This document shows, piece after piece, positions 1 through 4,129 of a stretch of 6,215 nucleotides of DNA; the first letter of the stretch is position 1; each line of letters begins with the position of its first letter. The stretch is from NCBI GenBank assembly GCA_007124415.1, contig SLFE01000068.1, positions 1 to 6,215 of the forward strand. The letters run 5' to 3'. The stretch is from Waddliaceae bacterium (GTDB lineage: Bacteria; Chlamydiota; Chlamydiia; Chlamydiales; SLFE01). The translations under genes and the position numbers were made by a program. The notes below the pieces were generated by a model that was given only the letters and a program-made list of their open reading frames with translations, did no database searches and was not told where the DNA came from.

Positions 1-8
1 GCAGGGCC

Positions 9-56
9 CGGCCCCCTAACCGGCCCCCTAACCGCCCCCTAACCCGGCCCCCTAAC
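9..56. repeat. Four-copy 12-bp C-rich tandem repeat
   Basis: The unit CGGCCCCCTAAC occurs at 9-20, 21-32 and 45-56. A one-base-shorter copy, CGCCCCCTAAC, lies at 33-43, with a single extra C at 44. The minus strand therefore reads as four G5 tracts separated by spacers of 8, 6 and 7 bases that contain TTA. This could form a G-quadruplex in minus-strand DNA or in RNA read leftward. The last unit supplies the TAG stop (54-52) of the 118-residue minus-strand gene, so the repeat begins exactly at that gene's 3' end. The array may continue beyond the left edge. The repeat is seen directly; quadruplex formation is inferred. Confidence 0.9.
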
Positions 57-408
57 CTGTTTGGCATTGGCTGTCGATACGGCAAATTTTGTCATCTTCA
101 AAGAAAAGCTTGTGGATAAGGATAAGACTTCGGCGCGTTTTTGCCGATTCAGCAGATTGTATAGAAATTTCAACCTTTACGCTGCGATTCTGATTATCAG
201 GCTGATAGGAAACGCTCTCGATCCGCCATGGGAAAATTTTATTTTCACCGTAGGAAAAAGGGTTGCTGATTATTTCCACTAGATCTTTTTTGTCTGAGCT
301 CGTCGTACCATTTATTCTGATATCTTCTGTTAGCAATTTTCCCAAATTGTCCGGATCGGGTTTCCGGTAGCAAAAACTAACAAATTCTGCGGCAACTGGC
401 ATTCCCAT
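52..408 (-). CDS. Small protein of 118 residues, possible NTF2-like/SnoaL-like fold
   Basis: No confident family assignment. The start is well supported: on the minus strand AGGAGG (421-416) lies 7 bases before the ATG at 408. The protein has no signal peptide or membrane segment. An N-terminal helix-like stretch (residues 5-28, FVSFCYRKPDPDNLGKLL) is followed by TEDIRING and then KKDLVEIIS at 40-48. After that come alternating beta-like strands at 62-68, 76-83, 93-103 and 107-113. A helix, an 'L..D..i.G...s' turn, a helix and several strands is the order seen in NTF2-like proteins, which range from enzymes to binding proteins, so no reaction can be named. The gene begins 28 bases after the TolC remnant's stop, suggesting a former shared transcript. 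Its stop lies inside the 12-bp tandem repeat. A TAGAAT (439-434) could serve as a local -10, but no good -35 accompanies it. Confidence 0.75.
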   Translation of the reverse strand: MGMPVAAEFVSFCYRKPDPDNLGKLLTEDIRINGTTSSDKKDLVEIISNPFSYGENKIFPWRIESVSYQPDNQNRSVKVEISIQSAESAKTRRSLILIHKLFFEDDKICRIDSQCQTG

Positions 409-436
409 AACTTTTCCTCCTGTTGTGACGCAAATT

Positions 437-778
437 CTAGTAACTTTGCGAATTTAACGCCACCCAGCCGCCGCCCAAGGATTTATAAAGTCCGATCAAC
501 TGATTGAAAGCCTCGATCCTGCTTTCGATCACAGCTTGCTTTGATTGCAGATGCACTCTTTCTTTCTCGAAATCCTCCATCTTGGCGACTACTCCTCTGT
601 CAAAAAGCAAATGAGTCAGCTCCAGAGAGTCGGATGTGTCTTCAAGGGTTTCCTCCAGAAACGCCAGTCTGTTCAACTCTTGCGAGTAGCCGGTTATTCG
701 GTTTTCGGTCTCTTCGACAGCCTTGAGGATGGTGTTTTCGTATGTATAAAACGCCTGGGCGGCTTTCCCCCTTTCCTG
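437..778 (-). pseudogene. C-terminal remnant of a TolC-type outer-membrane efflux protein
   Basis: The minus strand is open for 113 codons from 778 down to the TAG at 439-437, bounded upstream by an in-frame TAA (781-779). The translation shows the C-terminal half-repeat of an RND outer-membrane factor (OEP/TolC family). It has YENTILKAVEETENRI, then a long helical stretch, LLFDRGVVAKMEDFEKER where family members usually have a '.RY..G...yLdvL.aqr' motif, and the hallmark ending LYKSLGGGW. Family members usually run to roughly 450-500 residues. The signal peptide or lipobox, the first half-repeat and most of the barrel are missing. The only in-frame start-like codon that gives a sizeable product is a TTG at 676, without an evident ribosome site. 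The fragment cannot form a TolC channel and is probably a dead gene. Directly upstream in the same frame is an IS256-like transposase fragment. The coding match is confident; loss of function is inferred from truncation. Confidence 0.85.
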
Positions 779-787
779 TTATTGGAG

Positions 788-895
788 TCCTCGATTGTCC
801 CGAAGTCGTGGACATTATACAGGAATATTTCCAATAACTGCTTGAATTTCTCTGTCTGCTAAATATCCATTTCGTACAACTTGTCGTTTTCTCAA
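788..895 (-). mobile_element. Decayed IS256-family transposase fragment
   Basis: On the minus strand the frame from 895 to 788 reads LRKRQ, then VVRNGYLADREIQ, then GNIPV, a TAA stop (817-815), and CPRLRDNRG. This matches the conserved N-terminal block of IS256/Mutator-type transposases, typically 'vvRNGylpeReiqTgiGpv.vkvPRvRDR'. The stop falls at the residue between the 'GpV' and 'PRxRD' parts. It is bounded upstream by TGA (898-896) and downstream by a second TAA (781-779). The catalytic DDE region and both terminal inverted repeats are absent, so this is an inactive internal scrap. It abuts the TolC remnant in the same frame, which points to a deletion or recombination joining the insides of an IS and an efflux gene. 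Assignment is by recognised motif only. Confidence 0.72.
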
Positions 896-1015
896 TCAGA
901 ACCCGTGCAACAACGACTGCAATTATTTTTATATTAGTTTCTGATTCACAAAGATATACGATAAAATAAATAAAATATAACGATTTTGATAAAATAAAGA
1001 AACAGGAGGTGAATT
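896..1015. other. AT-rich intergenic region upstream of the secreted-protein pair
   Basis: Together with the two remnants at 437-895, this makes about 580 bases without an intact gene. The segment from about 918 to 1003 is strongly AT-rich and contains TAAAAT hexamers at 962, 971 and 990, each one mismatch from a sigma70 -10 box. I see no RNA gene, no long hairpin and no further transposase or efflux homology. Its likely role is the promoter and leader of the gene at 1016. Confidence 0.6.
939..967 (+). promoter_or_regulatory. Weak candidate sigma70-type promoter
   Basis: TTCTGA (939-944) and TAAAAT (962-967) are separated by 17 bases. The -10 matches the consensus at five of six positions, but the -35 at only three. 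Initiation would fall near 974, about 40 bases before the ATG at 1016. The surrounding sequence is so AT-rich that other pairings score about as well, for example TTAGTT (934-939) with TACGAT (957-962). The region is a likely promoter, but the exact boxes are uncertain. Confidence 0.3.
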
Positions 1016-1020
1016 ATGAA
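1004..1020 (+). promoter_or_regulatory. Strong ribosome binding site, duplicated at the next gene
   Basis: AGGAGGTGAATTATGAA spans the Shine-Dalgarno site (1004-1010), a five-base spacer and the first codons of the gene at 1016. The same 17 bases recur without change at 1471-1487 in front of the second paralog. This fixes both starts and suggests the leader was duplicated together with the gene. Confidence 0.85.
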
Positions 1021-1429
1021 AAAACTAATATCAGCTTCATTGTTTCTTTTTATTTTTCAGTTCGGCTTGTTAAGCCTTCACGCTCGATCCCCCGGAGAGC
1101 TCTCCCCTGATGAACAAGTCAGAAGACCGCCCGAGCACCATATTTGCCAGGCTGTCAACAATCAATACACATTGAAAATCATCCGCCAAGTCGTAGAGGA
1201 TGATACACTTAAATTTCAAGAGCAGGAGTTCGAGCCCATCCTTCTCGGCAAGGACGCAGGCGGAAGGCTTATCCTTGTAGGGAAAGCGCCGGGCAGCGAC
1301 AGGGTTGAAAGGATTCCTTTGCGCTACATCAAGGATTCAGCGGTCGACGAGACCAAGACCTTTTTAGTGACGCAGCAGATGAGGGACCACGCCGCCGGAA
1401 TGGTCAGCGAAATTATTTGCGGCCCTTAA
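1016..1429 (+). CDS. Exported two-cysteine protein, first of a tandem paralog pair
   Basis: A 137-residue protein that I do not recognise as a named family. It starts with a clear signal peptide (MKK, then a hydrophobic core at residues 4-20, with likely cleavage after LHA near residue 23), so the mature part should act in the periplasm or at the envelope. It has exactly two cysteines: C44 in HHICQAVNNQ and C135 in EIICGP, near the C-terminus. A central block includes FEPILLG and LILVGK. The next gene is a paralog. Aligned without gaps from first to second cysteine, 34 of 92 positions are identical by hand count, and the cysteine spacing is 91 in both. A disulfide is therefore likely. The core ('C.AV..q.tl', 'FEP.LLG.D..G...l.Gk', 'PL..I.d') distantly resembles a WYL/SH3-like beta barrel, a tentative impression. 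The start is fixed by AGGAGGT five bases upstream. Confidence 0.88.
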   Translation: MKKLISASLFLFIFQFGLLSLHARSPGELSPDEQVRRPPEHHICQAVNNQYTLKIIRQVVEDDTLKFQEQEFEPILLGKDAGGRLILVGKAPGSDRVERIPLRYIKDSAVDETKTFLVTQQMRDHAAGMVSEIICGP

Positions 1430-1455
1430 CAATTTAATAAAATAATTAATATTAT
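1426..1455 (+). promoter_or_regulatory. Candidate sigma70-type promoter for the second paralog
   Basis: TTAACA (1426-1431) and TATTAT (1450-1455) each match the sigma70 consensus at five of six positions, with an 18-base spacer. The -35 overlaps the first gene's TAA stop. The -10 sits in the left arm and loop of the inverted repeat at 1441-1470. Initiation near 1462 would leave a leader of about 20 bases containing the Shine-Dalgarno site at 1471. The match is good, but AT-rich spacers throw up such boxes by chance. Confidence 0.5.
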
Positions 1456-1470
1456 GTTATATTAATTATT
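1441..1470. repeat. Perfect 12-bp AT-only inverted repeat between the paralogs
   Basis: AATAATTAATAT (1441-1452) and ATATTAATTATT (1459-1470) are exact reverse complements around the six-base loop TATGTT. The right arm ends one base before the Shine-Dalgarno AGGAGGT (1471-1477). The symmetry overlaps the candidate -10 at 1450-1455. It could be an operator for a dimeric regulator. If transcribed from upstream, it could instead form an RNA hairpin next to the ribosome site. It has no GC stem and no T-run after it, so it is not a standard intrinsic terminator. Confidence 0.85.
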
Positions 1471-1487
1471 AGGAGGTGAATTATGAA
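1471..1487 (+). promoter_or_regulatory. Ribosome binding site identical to that at 1004-1020
   Basis: AGGAGGTGAATTATGAA repeats the first paralog's leader exactly over 17 bases. It sets the start of the second paralog at 1483 and directly follows the 12-bp inverted repeat. Confidence 0.85.
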
Positions 1488-1914
1488 TAAATTTATTCCA
1501 TTTTTAGCGATATTATTTTCTATCCCTTTAACATTATTCAGTTTAGTTGATGTTAGAGTAGGGCCTTTGGAAGTGAGAACTTCAGACAGAGCTCCCTTGG
1601 AGGCTGTCGTATTCGATCCCGGACACCCCATTTGCTTTGCCGTAGCCCATCAAATGACTCTTGAGGTCGTTACAGCGGAAACCAACGAGGATAAAGTGAC
1701 TTTCACAAAAAAACTCTTTGAACCTGTACTGCTCGGAACAGATGAAGATGGCGATGCGGTCCTTATTGGAAAACGCTCGGGTGACGATGAACTTAAAACA
1801 TTACCTCTTAAAGATATAGAAGACTTCAGATTGCTTGAAAACATGCGCTTCGGCATAGACAAGGAGACAAGGGAGCAGGCGCATGACATGGTTGAAGAGG
1901 TCATTTGCGATTGA
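1483..1914 (+). CDS. Exported two-cysteine protein, second of a tandem paralog pair
   Basis: A 143-residue paralog of the preceding gene, also of unrecognised family. The N-terminus MNKFIPFLAILFSIPLTLFS is a signal peptide, with cleavage probably near residues 19-22. About 25 further residues precede the conserved core. The only cysteines are C51 (HPICFAV) and C142 (EEVICD), 91 residues apart exactly as in its partner, so an intramolecular disulfide or paired intermolecular disulfides are likely. The core carries FEPVLLGTDEDG, AVLIGK and LPLKDIEDF. The C-terminal segment (residues 125-141) is a charged helix ending in MVEEVIC. The mature protein looks more acidic than its partner's, which may mean they divide labour or interact. 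The start is set by AGGAGGT five bases upstream. It is 53 bases after the first paralog and 42 before the antiporter, consistent with an operon or with its own promoter at 1426-1455. Confidence 0.88.
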   Translation: MNKFIPFLAILFSIPLTLFSLVDVRVGPLEVRTSDRAPLEAVVFDPGHPICFAVAHQMTLEVVTAETNEDKVTFTKKLFEPVLLGTDEDGDAVLIGKRSGDDELKTLPLKDIEDFRLLENMRFGIDKETREQAHDMVEEVICD

Positions 1915-1956
1915 TGGGGGTTTTTGTTTTTGAGATGATGATGTAAGTCTATAAAT

Positions 1957-3732
1957 ATGGACGCACATACCGCAGTTGTCAGCCTGGCTGCCGTCATCGC
2001 CTTGGGTATTTCGATGAAGTGGCTCAGCTGGGCCATTAACGCCCCCTCAATCCTGCTGCTTCTCGCCGCAGGTTTTTTGGCCGGACCGATTCTCGGTTGG
2101 ATCAATCCCCGAGAGCTGTTCGGCCATCTGTTCCTCCCTATCGTGTCACTCTCGGTCGCCGTCGTTCTGTTCGAGGGAGGGCTGAGCCTAAGATTTAAAG
2201 ATGTTCGGGAGGTGGGCCATGTGATCCGCAATCTGGTCACGATCGGCGCTGCCATCGGGATGGCCTCGACAGCGCTATTCCTTTACTATGCTCTCGGCTT
2301 CAGCCTGACATTTTCCTTGCTCGAAAGCGCCATCTTGATCGTCACGGGCCCGACAGTAATCATCCCGATGCTCTCCCACATGAATGTGAAAGACCCTGTC
2401 CGTTCGGTTCTTCGATGGGAAGGGATCATTATCGACCCGATCGGCGCTATGGCCGCCGTGCTGATCTTCGACGCCCTTTTGCAGCAAAGCGTCACCGAGG
2501 CGCTCGGCGTCATCAGCATCGGGGTCATCAAAACAGTTGTCGTCGGAACGGTTTTAGGAATTGCCGCGGCCTATTTCATGCTGATGATCCTGAAAAAATT
2601 CTGGCTCACAGACGAGCTTCACAATCCTGTGGTTCTGATGCTTCTCTTTGCCGCCTTCACACTGTCCAACCTTTTGCAAATGGACTCGGGGCTTATCTGC
2701 GTGACGATCATGGGTGTGATCCTCGCCAACCAAAAGGAGACAAAAATCTGCCACATCGTCGATTTCAAAGAAAACCTGCGGACTATCCTGATCGCGTTTT
2801 TATTTATTATTTTAGCGGCAAGCATCGAATTGGAGGCGCTCAAAGGAACTTTATGGATGAGCCTGCTTCTATTGGCCTTTCTCATTTTCATCGCCCGCCC
2901 TTTAAGCGTTTTGGCCTCATCCTGCTTTTCCGAACTCAGCTGGCGGGAAATTTTCTTCATGTCCTCGCTAGCCCCTCGCGGCATCATCGCCGCGGCCATC
3001 TCGGCCCTTTTCGGATTGAGGCTGGCAAAAATCGGATACCCCGAGGCCGAGATCATCGCGCCCATCACCTTCACAGTCATCGCCGGCACAGTCATTTTCT
3101 ACGGAATCGCCACTCCCTTGATTGCCAAATGGCTCAAGATATCGAAGGATCCGAAGCAAGGGGTTCTGATCATCGGGGCCAATGCCCTTGCCCGTAAAAT
3201 CGGAGAGGTTCTTCAAACGGAAGGGTACCAAGTGCTTTTGATCGATACCGACGAGGGGAAGGCGACGGAAACAAAAAACAACCGCCTGCCCGTTTACCAC
3301 GGCAGCTTTTTGTCTTTCGAATCGGATCACCCAAAGGGCTTGGAGGGAATGGACAAGCTTTTTGCCATGACCGAAAACGACGACGTCAACAGCCTGGCCG
3401 TCACACATTTTGCCCGGCACTTCGACCAGTCAAACCTGTACCAGCTTCCCGCAGTCTCCCCTAAAATTTCAGTACCGATGAAGGGAAGGCGCCTTTTCGG
3501 GGACATGTACGATTTTACCAGGCTCTCAGCTTTCCTCAGGCAAGGTTACGAAATCAAGTCCGTTCCCGTAACCTCGGAATTTCTCTGCGAAAGCTGGGAT
3601 GAGGAATACGGCTTTGAGGCCTTTGCTCTTTTTTACATCAGAAAAAACGGCGTCCTGACCCCCGTATCCGCAGAGTCGACCTCTCCCCCAGCTCCGGGAG
3701 GAAAGGTCGTGTTTATGGTCAAATCGCGCTAA
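1957..3732 (+). CDS. CPA1-type (NhaP-like) cation:proton antiporter with C-terminal TrkA-N domain
   Basis: A 591-residue inner-membrane antiporter that should exchange Na+ or K+ for H+. Residues 5 to about 392 are a series of hydrophobic segments. They contain TGPTVIIPML (130-139), the core motif RWEGIIIDPIGAM (153-165, with E155 and D160 as likely ion-binding acids) and LAPRGIIAAAIS (338-349, with R341 matching the conserved CPA1 arginine). From about 401 a cytosolic Rossmann-type TrkA-N/RCK domain begins: GVLIIGANALARK, then LLIDTDE with an acidic end to strand two, then a segment near 480-498 (LAVTHFARHFDQSNLYQLP) seen in the same subgroup. This suggests gating by a nucleotide. A C-terminal tail follows to 591. 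Many CPA1 members have TDP and ND where this has TGP and ID. I believe that is normal for this subgroup. ATG 1957 is the first start after an in-frame TGA (1939-1941). No good Shine-Dalgarno precedes it, so translational coupling to the upstream genes is possible. Substrate unknown. Confidence 0.95.
   Translation: MDAHTAVVSLAAVIALGISMKWLSWAINAPSILLLLAAGFLAGPILGWINPRELFGHLFLPIVSLSVAVVLFEGGLSLRFKDVREVGHVIRNLVTIGAAIGMASTALFLYYALGFSLTFSLLESAILIVTGPTVIIPMLSHMNVKDPVRSVLRWEGIIIDPIGAMAAVLIFDALLQQSVTEALGVISIGVIKTVVVGTVLGIAAAYFMLMILKKFWLTDELHNPVVLMLLFAAFTLSNLLQMDSGLICVTIMGVILANQKETKICHIVDFKENLRTILIAFLFIILAASIELEALKGTLWMSLLLLAFLIFIARPLSVLASSCFSELSWREIFFMSSLAPRGIIAAAISALFGLRLAKIGYPEAEIIAPITFTVIAGTVIFYGIATPLIAKWLKISKDPKQGVLIIGANALARKIGEVLQTEGYQVLLIDTDEGKATETKNNRLPVYHGSFLSFESDHPKGLEGMDKLFAMTENDDVNSLAVTHFARHFDQSNLYQLPAVSPKISVPMKGRRLFGDMYDFTRLSAFLRQGYEIKSVPVTSEFLCESWDEEYGFEAFALFYIRKNGVLTPVSAESTSPPAPGGKVVFMVKSR
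3677..3709. other. Stem-loop inside the antiporter 3' end
   Basis: CGACCT (3677-3682) pairs with AGGTCG (3704-3709), and CTCCC (3683-3687) with GGGAG (3696-3700). The loop is eight bases, with a three-base bulge (GAA, 3701-3703). It lies in the codons for the proline/glycine-rich tail, just before two convergent stops with no spacer. No T-run follows on either strand, so it is not an intrinsic terminator. It might still pause polymerase or protect a 3' end. Confidence 0.5.
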
Positions 3733-4023
3733 CTATGTCCTATCGAATAGTTCCATACATTTTTCCGTGATTATTTTGATGAGGAGATTGTCATTTTCAA
3801 TTTGATCTTGAATAATTGCATGCGCATCAGATTTTGAGAGCGCTTTCTTCTCTTGCAATGCTGCTCGACACTTCAATAATTTTTCAAGCTGCGCTGCCAA
3901 AGCGTACTTATCCAAGTTTCCCGCGGCGATCTGATAGGTTGAATCGTGACAGTGACGGAAAACAAAACCTCTGCTCAGGTCAACACTTGGTTTTGGAGCA
4001 CTATGTGAAACACTACAAATCAT
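3733..4023 (-). CDS. Orphan protein of 96 residues, mostly helical
   Basis: I do not recognise this protein. The gene call rests on a strong ribosome site (minus-strand GAGGAGGT at 4035-4028, four bases before the ATG at 4023) and on its fit between neighbours. The first 35 residues are non-helical and contain two of the cysteines (C3 and C25, in a stretch with FRHCHDS). Residues 37-94 look like two or three amphipathic helices, LDKYALAAQLEKLLKCRAAL and SDAHAIIQDQIENDNLLIKI, with C52 and C89. There is no signal peptide or membrane segment. Its size and helices would suit a small chaperone, antitoxin or adaptor, but no motif selects one. Its TAG (3735-3733) directly abuts the antiporter's TAA (3730-3732). 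It is divergent from the 647-residue gene at 4130, with 106 bases between the two starts. Confidence 0.75.
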   Translation of the reverse strand: MICSVSHSAPKPSVDLSRGFVFRHCHDSTYQIAAGNLDKYALAAQLEKLLKCRAALQEKKALSKSDAHAIIQDQIENDNLLIKIITEKCMELFDRT

Positions 4024-4049
4024 AACTACCTCCTCTGTTGGGCTGGCTT

Positions 4050-4100
4050 TTGACAGATAAACACAAGGGGCGATTTTCGATCAATTTTTTCTTGTATAGA
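4050..4100. promoter_or_regulatory. Divergent promoter region between the 96- and 647-residue genes
   Basis: The 106-base gap has to promote transcription in both directions. On the plus strand there is a consensus TTGACA at 4050-4055, but the -10 at proper spacing (4073-4078, ATTTTC) is poor. A TATAGA at 4095-4100 is a better -10 with no good -35. On the minus strand, TTGATC (4084-4079) and TTTATC (4061-4056) are 17 bases apart. The boxes overlap, so the two promoters could compete. Exact starts are uncertain. Confidence 0.35.
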
Positions 4101-4129
4101 AGGGCGCATTTTTGTAAATTGTTTCTCCT

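Noticed and set aside
9..56. CRISPR array or true telomere
   Set aside because: A 12-bp unit with no unique spacers is not CRISPR. The TTAGGG-like string is embedded in a longer bacterial tandem unit and has no telomere context.
778..838. Nested inverted repeats: GTTATTGG/CCAATAAC (778-785, 831-838) around GTCCTCGA/TCGTGGAC (787-794, 806-813)
   Set aside because: The inner arms have a mismatch, the outer pair has uneven spacing, and most of the span lies within recognisable transposase code. Probably chance, though the outer left arm does fall at the breakpoint.
545..862. 105-codon plus-strand open frame
   Set aside because: It is antisense to the recognisable TolC and IS256 remnants and has no ribosome site.
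1915..1950. Intrinsic terminator after the second paralog (GGGGG followed by T-rich tract)
   Set aside because: No complementary C-rich arm upstream, so no stem can form.
1950..1955. TATAAA as a -10 box for the antiporter
   Set aside because: Transcription would begin after the ATG at 1957, and no well-spaced -35 is present.
1650..2255. 201-codon minus-strand open frame
   Set aside because: It overlaps the second paralog and the antiporter start, both clearly coding on the plus strand. Serine/threonine-rich shadow composition.
2415..3197. 260-codon open frame on the plus strand, in another phase
   Set aside because: It lies wholly inside the antiporter gene and reads as Arg/His-rich sequence typical of a shadow frame of GC-rich code. 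No ribosome site.
3733..3775. Intrinsic terminator for the antiporter (CTAT..ATAG then T-rich)
   Set aside because: Only a four-base AT-rich stem, too weak to support the call.
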